A DNA stretch of 64,000 nt, from contig OZ007570.1 in assembly GCA_963931925.1 (NCBI GenBank), positions 34,863,084 to 34,927,083 on the forward strand. Direction: 5' to 3'. Positions 11,430 to 20,946 of this stretch are shown here, in pieces (positions within the stretch are counted from its first letter, which is position 1; each line of letters opens with the position of its first letter). Origin of the DNA: Onchidella celtica (taxonomy: Eukaryota > Mollusca > Gastropoda > Systellommatophora > Onchidiidae). Position numbers and translations under genes: made by a program. The notes under the pieces are model-generated. The model was not told the origin of the DNA. It did no database searches and worked only from the letters and a program-made list of their open reading frames with translations.

Positions 11430-14400
11430 ACCCACCCCTCTCTCACTCTCACATGTGACACCGAGATTGACATTAGGCTTATTCCATTCTGGCTAGTTGC
11501 CTTCTCCTTGCATCGGTCTTATCGTTCTTGCTTTTGTCGCAGTTATGTACATACCACACTCGACATTAATTTAATTTAAATGTGCCTTTCTTTCTTTCCC
11601 ACTCAAATATATGATTCTTAAATAATGTTATTGTAACATACCATCTTCCTCCATTCCCTGGAAACCTAAGAAGTGAGAGGCCTGGACTATTTTATCTCCC
11701 TTTCCTGCAATTGATTGCTGAACACCACTGACGTCTGGGCCCTTTCTTTCTCGCTGAATGAATATTATCGAAAATTGTATCCATGTCCATGACTTATACC
11801 TCTTGAAGTTCAGCAACAAAAACTGTTTGAAACTTTAAACCACCTGTAAATGTAATGATCCCGTCCATCAACACGATGGCAGCATGTCTTTGTTTACGTT
11901 GATACACACGCGGCTGTTGTTAGAACTCCCGGCTCGGCGGAGGGAAGTGCTTGAATTGCATCGTCTTGGTATACCGTGTCTTGTGGTTGTCTATGTCGGT
12001 TGTTGGCAAGTCTTAATATGGGAAAAACAACTTCTCAGTGAGATGAATAGCACAAAAAAAATGTAATGACAGTGATCATTATTATTGTATCAAATCAAAC
12101 TCACTGATTCAGGGATGCAACAGAAGAAACTATGAATTGGTAGAATAGTATAGAGATATGATTTCCTTTGTCCGTATAAGATTCTAAGTTAAGTTCAGTA
12201 ATAAGCTGCATAACCTCTTGCAGATGGAAATAGCTAACCCAAAGCTAAGGCGTAAAATTTCATTTTGTTCTTTATTAGTTAAACTTTTGTATTTGTATTC
12301 ATGGCTACTGAAACAAAATTGTTTCAGTCCAGTGAGTTAGAATAATATTTTACCACTTTACCAATGCAGGCTGTGTGTCGAGCATACAAAGGAACTTTAG
12401 CTGAGCCAAGAGACTACAGAATTGACAGGTGGCTGAGAATGATCATTCAAAAACAGAAAAGTAAGATTTCAATGTATCTAATAATAGATCAAATTTTTAA
12501 AAAAACCAATTTCATAAGGTTTAGTCTGAAATATGAGTGCTTGGAAAATTTCAAACAAATTTCAAAGACAGTGACAGAGAAAATCGATGTTCCGCTCGTG
12601 GTATAACCTCCCCCCCCCCCCCTCCGCCGCCCCCCCCCCATTTCACCCCAATCCCACCCCAAATGCATCAAGAGTGATAACTGTACACCACTCAGTATTT
12701 TCTCATTCGAGCTTTGAAAATTATGTCATTGTTTATGTCAGAGTGCATGTTGGTGTCATGCTGGAGTCCATGAACGCCAAATGCCGACGTTGTCCCATCT
12801 CATTCTTTATTATATCCAGCCCCCTTGCCCTGGGTGACTGAGCTACGCATTGCTCTCTTGATGATAGGACGAGAAATGCATCAAGCTGTACACTCTTGAA
12901 AGGCAGTAAAATATAAATTATACCTTGAAGTCCAATGTCAGGTGGACTCTTTAAAAAACGGTTAGATAAACAAACAGACAAAAGGGCAAACAGACATACC
13001 CCCCCCCCCTACCTTGCTCCTGGCATTAAATATAAAATCATGCTCTGTGAACCACATTTTAGCTACTCAGGGACAGCTTTCCATTGTCTCTAGTCAAAAC
13101 TGGGCAAAAAGAAAAAGGTGTATGTTGTTTATAGCCCTGCTGCGACCCCAGTTTTTCTGTGGTTTTTATTCTATTTCGTCAATTTCCATTGTCTCTACTA
13201 GATTTATCCGACATACAGCCCGTGGGTCTGAACAGGTTCTGGCCAACTTAACGAGCCGCTTCAGTTTTTCTGTTATTATTTTATTTCAACATGTCTTTTA
13301 ATCTATGTATTTTATGATATTTAAGTAACGTCGAAGAGATTAATATTTTATGATACCCTGTAGGGTTGGCATGCCACATATGTGCATCCAAACAAAGCGT
13401 CATTTCACACACCTTATTTATGGCGAGCGAGCATGGTGTATGTGTTTTTTTGTTGTTTTTTAATGAGTACGACAAAGAAGACGCCGTCCCATCTATGTAT
13501 CTCTACTGTCTCTGGCGTAGATCAACGGATCAATCAGGCTTTGACACAAAATGTCTGTATTATCTTTATTTCACAAACTCCCAACTCAAGTTTATCTCTC
13601 TCAAATAATTATGCAAATTCATTATACCGAACAAGGAAGCTTTGCAATTATATAATAATGTTTTCAAGAAACCGGGCGCAAATCATTGTTTCAGAGTATT
13701 TAACCGTGATTTTTAGGATTGACAGGAAACTTTCAGAAGTGGATTAGGGATAGCGACAGGCATGCCAGAAAGTTCGCTAGAAGAACGTCTATTGTGGAAT
13801 ATTTTGTCAATTTCGTACACGTCTGGTAATTTTGAATTCTTTAATAGGTTAGTGGTTGTTAACTATTCGAAATAGGGTGAAAACAATGATATTTAAGGGA
13901 TGACTTCCAAATGCGTCTTATGGCCAGATTTCTGTTACAGTGATGATGTAATTAAATGTACTTTTTCTTACCTTTCAATCACACTCTGTTTATCATAAGT
14001 CAATGTAATCTCTTTCTAATACATTATGCAATGAATGATGAGGCTACAATCTTTGATTCGGCAATTCTGTGCAGTAGCTGGCCTCCACTGATATACAACA
14101 AAGGTTAAGTAACAGTAAAATACTAAAACCTTCTACGAGCATTTGGCGGCGAAAGAAACTGCGAGGGGATGCGGATCAGGACGAAAACCCGACGTTTGGA
14201 GTGTGAAGTTTGACAGCGGCGGACTCAGGGATATGACATTACTTCTTTAGACGAGCGTTTTGATATCTATGCCAGTGTCCACCACACGAAGTTGAAAAGA
14301 GTTGATGTCCACTGATGGTGTCATTAGACGCGGTGCGATACGGGCCAGCGAGTTTTTTATCGTTTTATCGTTGCACGTCATGTTGTCAGCCAGCAAGTAG

Positions 14401-16043
14401 GCTTTAGGGTTTATGCCTGGTGCAGATTCAAATTTTAACTCCGTCTCTAGTGATGATAGATGCTGTAATATCGGTTCTGAGATGGACGGGTGGATTTTCT
14501 GTGGTTGAACAGAGAAAGAAGTTTTGCCAAATCTAGACAGGCTGCTATGCTTGGTTAAATGCAACATCTCTGCCAGTGTCATTGCCAAGGACGAAAAGAC
14601 ACAGGAACTAAAAAAAAAAAAAACGGTGCAACAAAGCAACAAGTAAACAAAATGGCTGAACATTGCCCCCCCCCCGCCTCTTTCCCAGTGTTTAGCCCGA
14701 TGCCAAATTATCCCCCCTCTCCCCAACCATGTCTTATCGAGCTCGGCTTAACCGTGTGACTGACCATTAGGTAATGGGCGTACATGGACATTGATTTTCA
14801 TGATAAGATCTTGCTTTTTCATATGAACCCTGAAACCATTAGCAAGGTGAATGCAATGTGTAATTTGATGATTCTAAGATCTAATTATTGCTTTGTCATT
14901 TACCTTTCAGAGAAGGAAGTCTGGATAGGTATTAGTGATCAGCTTACACAAAAACGCTATGAGTGGGTCAGCGATGCGTCTTTGGCCCGCGGTCGGTATC
15001 GAGCCGGGAATGCCCATAGAAAAGACAGTAAGTGATTTATCCTCAATCTACGAAATATTTTACCTAAAATGGATATGAGTTACCTGGCGTTGCCGTGGAT
15101 AAATCTGTTTATATGCATTGACATCGTGAAAGTTAAATTTCAAGGGCATCATGTCCAGCGTCAAGTAATTTGAAATGTCCAGTTAAGTGTTGCAGTGACT
15201 GAGAAAACTTTTTTTTTTTTTTGCTCTTCCAAATCATCAAAGATCTATATAAGATGCAAAATTTCAAAGGTATTTTTAAGTCTGTTTCCGAGCAATTGGC
15301 TTTGGTTCTGCTCTGGTAAAAGAAAAGACTCACTACAAGGAAGGTGGTTCTCCCCAGTGAGGCATTAATCCTCATGGTGTATAAAATCATAAAAACATGG
15401 TGCTAATCAAAATGCCGAGAAAAGCATCTTTTTGTAAGCTCAGACGTAAGCTGGGCTGTTCTGCCTACTGTGTGATAAGATTTTGGCGTAGTGGCTCATT
15501 CGTCTGTATTCAGTGACAATTTCTCGAAATATATATTCATAAAATCTGGTCATCCTCAATAGTAAAAACATTTTTCGATTACACCAAACTTAAACTACTG
15601 TTGTTTTGTTTTCAGTGAAACTCGGTCTTAAGTACTTTTTCGACTGTTTTCAAAATTACTTTTGTGAGTTGCAAGTGTGGTAAATCCCCAATAGCAAAAA
15701 CTGTCCATCCCGCAGCAAAACTTTCTTAATAGAGTCAGGAGTAATATACGGAGGGCCTTACACACGAAACTTCAAATCGAGTGAGTAGAAAATTTGGAAA
15801 TGGGAATGGTTGTTGTTGTTTTTTTCCGCTTCCTGAAAAGTTGCAGTAATTCATTTACGACATTTTGTTAATACCACCCACGAACTGACTTAGTAATGAA
15901 AATGATTTATTGTTATACATTATGATAAGCCTAATACCCTGTTTGCAGGTTATAGGTGTGTCAGGTTCGACAGCAGATATGGATATGATTGGAACTATGC
16001 GGAATGCACCGAGAAATTTAATTACATTTGCCAGAGGAAGTGA
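9787..16043 (+). CDS. C-type lectin domain gene, four exons, stop at 16041-16043
   Basis: A host gene assembled by eye from four exons (9787-9881, 12370-12460, 14911-15027, 15949-16043) with GT/AG junctions throughout and phases that join (phase 0, 1, 1). Together they encode about 131 residues of one complete C-type lectin-like domain. It has the extra N-terminal cysteine pair of long-form domains, a WAEAL helix, a LAEPRDY helix, the WIGISD core and a YICQRK C-terminus, six cysteines in all. The calcium/sugar EPN or QPD motif is absent (the site reads RAGNAHRKD) and WND reads WNY, so canonical calcium-dependent sugar binding is doubtful. The first exon starts in phase 1 and has no visible signal peptide, so at least one 5' exon is missing. 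Introns carry microsatellites. Confidence 0.88.
9882..12369 (+). other. Lectin intron between exons A and B
   Basis: A 2488-base intron. A 36-base motif starting CATGAACTAAA occurs twice, at about 10037-10072 and 10309-10345. A CT-rich simple repeat fills 10996-11448. No coding potential was recognised; the long frames across the CT tract are low-complexity artefacts. Confidence 0.75.
10996..11448. repeat. CT-rich microsatellite tract
   Basis: About 450 bases of CTCTCT with imperfect CCCTCT, CTTT, CTGT and CTAT interruptions, polypyrimidine on the plus strand. A perfect (CT)n run ends at about 11427. Such a tract can form triplex or slipped DNA. Confidence 0.95.
12370..12460 (+). CDS. C-type lectin exon B
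   Basis: Acceptor ACCAATGCAG and donor GTAAGATT. The 91 bases encode AVCRAYKGTLAEPRDYR and a helix ending IIQKQK, the conserved first core cysteine and the LAE helix. It enters in phase 0 and leaves in phase 1. Confidence 0.85.
12461..14910 (+). other. Lectin intron between exons B and C
   Basis: A 2450-base intron with poly-C tracts (12608-12639, about 13003-13011, about 14666-14675). An opposite-strand open frame lies at 14247-14726 and is listed separately. Nothing else was recognised. Confidence 0.75.
14247..14726 (-). CDS. Unrecognised open frame antisense within lectin intron
   Basis: A 159-residue frame, the longest in this region not explained by repeats. It has a hydrophobic stretch near residues 25-45 that partly derives from a poly-T run, then a non-repetitive 110-residue tail with ordinary amino-acid composition. 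A poly-T tract followed by AG at about 14608 could be a splice acceptor, making only the part from 14607 down to 14247 an exon. I recognise no family and no motif. It may be a chance frame; no promoter or downstream signal was identified. Confidence 0.2.
   Translation of the reverse strand: MGRGGIIWHRAKHWERGGGGAMFSHFVYLLLCCTVFFFFSSCVFSSLAMTLAEMLHLTKHSSLSRFGKTSFSVQPQKIHPSISEPILQHLSSLETELKFESAPGINPKAYLLADNMTCNDKTIKNSLARIAPRLMTPSVDINSFQLRVVDTGIDIKTLV
14911..15027 (+). CDS. C-type lectin exon C
   Basis: Acceptor TTTACCTTTCAG and donor GTAAGTG. The 117 bases encode the WIGISD core and YEWVSDASLARGRYRAGN, the long-loop region. The usual EPN/QPD calcium motif is replaced (AGNAHRKD). It enters and leaves in phase 1. 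Confidence 0.88.
15028..15948 (+). other. Lectin intron between exons C and D
   Basis: A 921-base AT-rich intron with a poly-T run near 15211-15222 and a short TTG run near 15808. No gene or mobile element was recognised. Confidence 0.75.
15949..16043 (+). CDS. C-type lectin terminal exon D
   Basis: Acceptor CCTGTTTGCAG. It encodes YRCVRF, DWNYAEC and FNYICQRK, then TGA at 16041-16043, the usual ending of a single-domain lectin. GTGAGT overlaps the stop and could serve as a donor if the gene continues, but the in-frame stop at the normal domain end favours a terminal exon. ATTAAA signals occur near 16053 and 16192. Confidence 0.85.
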
Positions 16044-16397
16044 GTCTTTTATTAAATGCACTATACAGTACTAGTACTCAACCACCGGTTTCTTTCTTCG
16101 AAAAATTAGAACATAATTATGGATGTTGAACCCTTGAGGGGCTTGCCTATAGTTTGGGATACTGACTGCTGAACCCCCTTGAAAAATATATCATTAAAAT
16201 AGAAGAAAACTCATTTATAAGGAATAGACTAGAGAACTACTGAACAATTCTTTCTGAACTTTGGCAAGAAATGAAATATGGTTGCTCAATATTGTGGAGA
16301 GCGCTATAGACGATCTTTTTTGCCATCCGCAATTCGAAGTAGCAGTGTTTCCTGATGTAGTATGCTGTTGTTAGTTTTTCTAAATGGATTGTTCTTA

Positions 16398-16433
<36 letters not shown>

Positions 16434-16926
16434 GCAATGTTCTTACTTGTTGGTAATGTTGTGTGAGCAATGTGCATGTGTGTGGTGTGCGTTAAAGACT
16501 TGTAGGTCTTAGATATTGTATTTGCTGTTGTACTGTTACTGAATGCTGTGACAACAACTTTCCTGGAAACAGGATAATAAAGTTATATCTTATCTTATCT
16601 TATCTTATATAAGAGTATACAATTGGGCATAACCGAGGAAAAACGCGCAAAAGTCGCAAAGAATTATACAGCTAACTCGCTGAGGGGGTTTTGGTCGACC
16701 TGTTAAACGAACACTATGCTCGCGGCCGGGTCGACAAAGCAAAAACCAAAGCAAAAAACTGCATGGGTGTATTTTTCCTTCTTGAATAAAACTAGGAGTG
16801 TTACCAAAACCCGTACACCCAGGAAATGTACACTCCTCCAGAAAAAGAAGACTTCTGAAGATTGTGATGAACAAGCGCGTGGACTGGGAGGGAAAAGGGC
16901 TCTTGTTTGGATTGTATATTGTATTA
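16044..16926. other. Lectin 3' flank with GT microsatellite and retroposon tail
   Basis: Contains a (GT)n run at 16400-16431. A sequence ending ACAGGATAATAAAGTTAT followed by (CTTAT)n at about 16585-16612 looks like the 3' tail of a plus-strand retroposon. A GTCGAC-containing segment lies near 16692-16735. No gene was recognised. Confidence 0.5.
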
Positions 16927-17170
16927 AGGCCTGTTTACACTGGTAGGCTTTAGGAATAGAAAAAAGAAATGAGGGTCTGTGTCCCCCTTCGAAACATGGT
17001 TTGTTTACACTGGTCCTTTTTCTGAATGAGAAACGATGCGCATCGTTTGTTTTGGTCATGTTTCGAAGGGGGAAATCGGAAAAACAAAAGACAGAAAGCC
17101 AGGAGAGTTCTTCCCACACAGTCCCCCATTCCTTTTTTCTATTCTTAAAACTTACAAGTGTAACAGGCCT
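16927..17170. mobile_element. Foldback MITE, PIF/Harbinger-like (TTA target)
   Basis: The 244-bp element starts AGGCCTGTTTACACTGG and ends with the inverse AGTGTAACAGGCCT. About 55 bases at each end pair with a few mismatches. Inside, CCCCCTTCGAAACATG (near 16983) is repeated inverted at about 17058-17073, and the centre is the palindrome AAACGATGCGCATCGTTT. TTA lies directly outside both ends (16924-16926, 17171-17173), the target duplication typical of PIF/Harbinger. It has no ORF, so it is non-autonomous. Confidence 0.8.
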
Positions 17171-17205
17171 TTAGAAGTGATTAAAATTTACTTGTTAAGA
17201 AATTA

Positions 17206-17330
17206 TAGCGCGTTCAAAAACATACGGTTTGCCAATTTCTGAAATATTTCCGTCTTGCCATGACGAATCCGGACCAAATTTTGCATGGCCTTCTGTTTCA
17301 ATTTGTCTTAACTGGGAAATATTTTTTTCA
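17206..17330. repeat. Left terminal inverted repeat of the nested DNA transposon
   Basis: TAGCGCGTT...AAACATACGGTT...GTCTTAACTGG, paired in inverse orientation with 34526-34650. TA precedes it at 17204-17205. Confidence 0.75.
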
Positions 17331-17514
17331 TAAACATATAAAAAACACAGAAAACAGGGTGAAGTAAAGACCAAAAATGTCTTCCTTACTGCGTCATGTC
17401 TGCATAAGAGCAAATCCAAACATTACAGATAAATGCAATGGCCCTTTGTTTGTTTTTTTTTTTGCTACTGGTGTATTACAACTTACACCAATTGCACGCG
17501 ACTGCGCAGCGTAA

Positions 17515-17802
17515 TAATAATAATAATAGTTCGTCCATCAGGTATGATGATGACCTTAACAACACCAGAGGAATAAAGAACAGAAATTGTTGAGAATTTT
17601 CAACACATGGACAATAAAGAGAAGTAAAGGACACAGAGGACAGAATGGAAAGACTGTTCTTTCATGACTTATGGCTTCTCATGTGACTGATAAGTCCTAT
17701 TTTTGCCCTGAAGACCCTTCCGCAGAAGTGACAAGAGTGCTCCGTTGGTTCAGTACCACTGGGCCTTTTCTTGCCCCGTTCTCTTTTTTTGATAGCCTGC
17801 TG
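17515..17802 (-). mobile_element. 5'-truncated LINE fragment with 15-bp target duplication
   Basis: Flanked by the direct repeat GACTGCGCAGCGTAA (17500-17514 and 17803-17817). On the minus strand it encodes only the C-terminus of a LINE polyprotein, a C2H2 zinc finger (HSCHFCGRVF...LISHMRSH) followed by a stop at 17662-17664. A 3' UTR and a (TTA)n tail adjoin the left duplication. Long duplication, short tail and 5' truncation together show target-primed reverse transcription. Confidence 0.85.
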
Positions 17803-18060
17803 GACTGCGCAGCGTAAACAACTGGAATATCACTGAATTTTGTGATTTTACCCATCTTTACATACTTCAAAAACTTTTAATTTTTACAAAGTAAACAAGT
17901 TTTCACTCTTAGGGTCTCATGTCATCTCAGCCAGTGTGAGATAGCGTGAACCAATTCAACGAAAATATACACGTTTGAAACAATACCAGATTGTCACTAT
18001 GCCCCGACAGTATGATCCTGAAGTAAACAAAAATTGCTCTGAGTGCATTTAATAGCATGC

Positions 18061-18279
18061 ATGAGAAGCTCAAAAACAAAGCCTTCGAGTTCTTTATACT
18101 ACGCCCTGAAAAGTAGATGTGCATGCTTCGGTGTAAAAACCAATTTACTAAGAAATTGGCAGAAAGAGCTGCCAGATATGAATAAACATAGTAGAGAAGG
18201 CCGAAAGCCAATCCTGGACAACTTTGACCTTGACATCAAAGAAAGATGCATATACAAACTATTTGAAGACAAAGCTTAT
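18061..18279 (+). pseudogene. Transposase-like N-terminal fragment interrupted by GypD
   Basis: An open frame from ATG 18061 encodes a basic helix-turn-helix-like region including GRKPILDNFDLDIKERCIY and LFEDKAY. It runs without a break into the GypD target site at 18275-18279. Beyond GypD, sequence from 24960 continues in the same frame for about 54 codons to a TAG at 25122-25124, including CPDLVVARCKYQYLRR. This resembles the N-terminal DNA-binding part of IS630/Tc1-type invertebrate transposases (family inference). The catalytic domain is not preserved. Confidence 0.55.
18275..18279. other. GypD left target-site duplication
   Basis: CTTAT, repeated at 24955-24959 immediately outside the other LTR. 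Confidence 0.9.
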
Positions 18280-18906
18280 TGTAGCGTCCCACTAGTAGGA
18301 CGATCGATATTTTCTCACCCCCCCCCCTCCCCCCGCTTGGCGAGTTTCACTCGGCGACCTTCCTCCCCCCTCTCGCCAGCAAGGCCGGTATTTCTCTTTG
18401 ATGTGGCTTGTTTGTTTCACTGTAGAAAATCTAGAAGGTCTAAGAAGGTACTGCGGTATCCGGAATTACGCTAGGTCGACCTTGAGTGATGTAATTCTGT
18501 GACGTGTCTGTGTACGATTGGGTGGCTGGTATGTGTCCCGAACGATCTAGGTCTGTCTCGTGCTTATGGGGCGGTTAAGCCGCTTCCTGAACGTTCCTGG
18601 ACAGAATATATACAAGGAGGGCCAGGCGAGCAGGAGTGGTGCAAATCGTAGGGTGAAAGTCGTGGGTGTAAATCGTAGATGTGCAAATCCAGTCATAGTT
18701 AGAAGTGTCTTCCCGGCTAGCTAGGTGTAAGTAACCTGTGGATATCAGCTCTTGTTTACAGTTATTAAACGTTAGTATTAATTGTTCATCGGATCCTGTT
18801 ATTTATTTTTACAACAGTTCGAGACAGTTTCGTTTTTAAGGGGCAGACGATCAGTTCATCTGACTCGCCCCATCATAACGTGCTGAAATTTGTTTCAACT
18901 GTTACA
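18280..18906 (+). repeat. GypD 5' LTR
   Basis: Starts TGTAGCGTCC and ends ACTGTTACA. Matches 24330-24954. A C-rich run near 18320-18336 is four bases longer than in the partner. Related solo LTRs lie at 38046-38643 and 52921-53567. Confidence 0.95.
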
Positions 18907-18909
18907 TAT

Positions 18910-18927
18910 TGGGGGCTCGTCCGGGAT
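18910..18927 (+). other. GypD primer binding site, tRNA-Pro
   Basis: TGGGGGCTCGTCCGGGAT, an 18-base exact complement of the animal tRNA-Pro 3' end, three bases inside the LTR. The same primer is used by several vertebrate gammaretroviruses, which reflects tRNA conservation and not relationship. Confidence 0.92.
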
Positions 18928-19017
18928 CCGATCAGATTAGGACAGATTCAATTCAGACCATCGAAGTGTTTCTAAAGTACATTAAATTGTGTAATCATCA
19001 TCGAGGATATCCACAAC

Positions 19018-20946
19018 ATGTCAGAGGCTATTGGAAGGCTTGGCCAGGAAGCAGACGCCTTGGGGCTCACTGGAAAGGAAAGACAGGACTACATCCGTGA
19101 AGGCCTAAAGGAGGAAAGAGAGAGGCAGGAGCGCATGGAGCAACTGAAGGAGGAAAGAGAGAGGCAAGAGCGCATGGGGCAACTGAAGATGGAACGACCG
19201 GCTCAGCTGGAAAGAGAAAAGATGAAGCACGAGCTGGAGATGGAGAGGATCCGCCATCAGCGTGGAGGCGAGTCGACGCAGGGGACCAGCGACCATGCTA
19301 GTTCCAAGAGACCCAAGCTACCTGCATTTCAGGATGGGAAGGACGATCTTGATAGCTGGCTACTTCGTTTTGAGAGGTTTGCCGAGACAGCAGACTGGCA
19401 CAGATCCACCTGGACGACATCACTGTCTGCCCTGCTGACTGGGAGAGCTCTGGAGTGCTTCTGTCGATTGCCGATCGATGAGGCCAAGGACTACGACAAA
19501 GTCAAGGAAGCTTTGCAGAAGAGGTATAACCTGTCAGAGGACGGTTACAGACTCATGTTCAGACAAGGTAAGCCTGAAGATGGAGAAGATGTCGGGATGT
19601 TTCTTACTAGGATCAAGACTTACCTAGAGAGGTGGATAAAGCTATCAAAGACGGAGAAGACCTACGAAGGAGTAAGGGACCTGTTCGTTAGAGAGCAGTT
19701 TATGGATGTTTGTCCACCAGACCTTGCGACCCATGTGAGGGAGAGGAAGCCAAAGACGCTACAGGACGTCGCAGACTCAGCGGAGGCGTTCCTGGTAGCG
19801 AGGAACCGGACACTCAGCGGGAGCGCCAGACTGCAGAGCCGGCCAGTGCGACAGAGGCCCAACGGAGACAGAAGCACACAGGTCTGCCATAGGTGCCAGA
19901 GGCCGGGACATAAGGCGACGGAGTGTCGTGCCAAGATAAACAACAAAGGTGAGTTGAAATGTTACCTTTGTGGAAAGCCAGGCCACGTTCGGAGAATGTG
20001 TCCAGCCCAGAAGGATGCGGGGCGAGGCAAGCCGAACAAGGCGGCGGCGGCCGTAGTTATAGCGGCGGACGAGTCGTCGAGACAGGATGCGACGACGGCT
20101 GACACCAGCATCAACGTTCAAGCGGTAATGAAGGACGGGAAGCTCCAGTTAGCGGTGCCTGTTACGTGCGGAGGATGCAGTGACGGAAGGACCGTGGAGA
20201 AGCTGAAGTTACCAATGATGAAGGGCTTGATTGGAAATCGAGCAGTAGACGTCCTAAGAGATACCGGCTGTGAAGGTGTAGTGGTGCGGCGATCACTGGT
20301 GGACGACGGACAGCTCACCGGTGGGAAGAAACTTATCGCGAGGATCGATAACTCCTTGTTAGCGGCGGAGGAAGCCATTATCGACGTGAGAACGCCTTAC
20401 CTGACGGGCAGAGTGACGGCACTGTGTCTCCCGGAGACCATCTGCGACCTAGTAGCCGGGAACGTGGACGGAGCGAAGGACCCGTACGACCCTGATACTG
20501 AGGTGATGGTAGGAGCGGTGACCACGAGGGCCCAGGAGAAGAGGAAGGACCAGTCTACGTCGCTGAGGGTGCCGAGGGCAGAACGGCACGCGGGAGTGGA
20601 TAGGAAGGAACTCATCCGACTCCAGGAAGAAGACGAAGACCTCAAGAAGTTGGGGCAGAAGAAAATTCCGACCAACAGAGGCAACAAGTCCGTACACTTC
20701 GAGAGACACGGGGGTGTACTGTACCGGATTTATAGGGACATAAGACAGGCTACGATTACAAGACAAGTGGTACTGCCCGAGAAACTGAGGGAGTATGTAC
20801 TGAGCGTTGCCCATGATTCTATCGTCGGAGGACATCTCGGCGTGAAGAAGACGAAGGACAGGGTGATGAGCAATTTTTACTGGCCTGGTATTAAGGTGAC
20901 GTCGCGAGATACTGCCGCTCATGTGACATCTGCCAGAGGACAGTGA
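19018..20946 (+). CDS. GypD gag-protease-integrase N-terminus
   Basis: A 642-residue frame starting in good context (ACAACATGT). Residues 1-90 are charged coiled coil with a repeated KEERERQERM unit. About 95-265 is the SCAN-like capsid domain (FQDGKDDLDSWLLRFERF, LLTGRALECF). Zinc knuckles lie near 289 (CHRCQRPGHKATEC) and 314 (CYLCGKPGHVRRMC). The protease core is LRDTGC near 413. The integrase HH half of the zinc finger (HDSIVGGH) is near 598. The frame is lost after about 20895: the CC half of the same finger continues in the frame of the next ORF. One base appears to be missing at about 20896, so the two ORFs are halves of one polyprotein, as GypE confirms. Confidence 0.88.
   Translation: MSEAIGRLGQEADALGLTGKERQDYIREGLKEERERQERMEQLKEERERQERMGQLKMERPAQLEREKMKHELEMERIRHQRGGESTQGTSDHASSKRPKLPAFQDGKDDLDSWLLRFERFAETADWHRSTWTTSLSALLTGRALECFCRLPIDEAKDYDKVKEALQKRYNLSEDGYRLMFRQGKPEDGEDVGMFLTRIKTYLERWIKLSKTEKTYEGVRDLFVREQFMDVCPPDLATHVRERKPKTLQDVADSAEAFLVARNRTLSGSARLQSRPVRQRPNGDRSTQVCHRCQRPGHKATECRAKINNKGELKCYLCGKPGHVRRMCPAQKDAGRGKPNKAAAAVVIAADESSRQDATTADTSINVQAVMKDGKLQLAVPVTCGGCSDGRTVEKLKLPMMKGLIGNRAVDVLRDTGCEGVVVRRSLVDDGQLTGGKKLIARIDNSLLAAEEAIIDVRTPYLTGRVTALCLPETICDLVAGNVDGAKDPYDPDTEVMVGAVTTRAQEKRKDQSTSLRVPRAERHAGVDRKELIRLQEEDEDLKKLGQKKIPTNRGNKSVHFERHGGVLYRIYRDIRQATITRQVVLPEKLREYVLSVAHDSIVGGHLGVKKTKDRVMSNFYWPGIKVTSRDTAAHVTSARGQ

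Noticed and set aside
10952-11579. Overlapping ORFs of 111-198 codons on both strands
   Set aside because: Pure translations of the CT-rich microsatellite.
20890-20946. Programmed ribosomal frameshift between GypD ORFs
   Set aside because: The break is in the middle of the integrase zinc finger, with no recognised slippery site, and GypE is a single frame; a one-base deletion is simpler.
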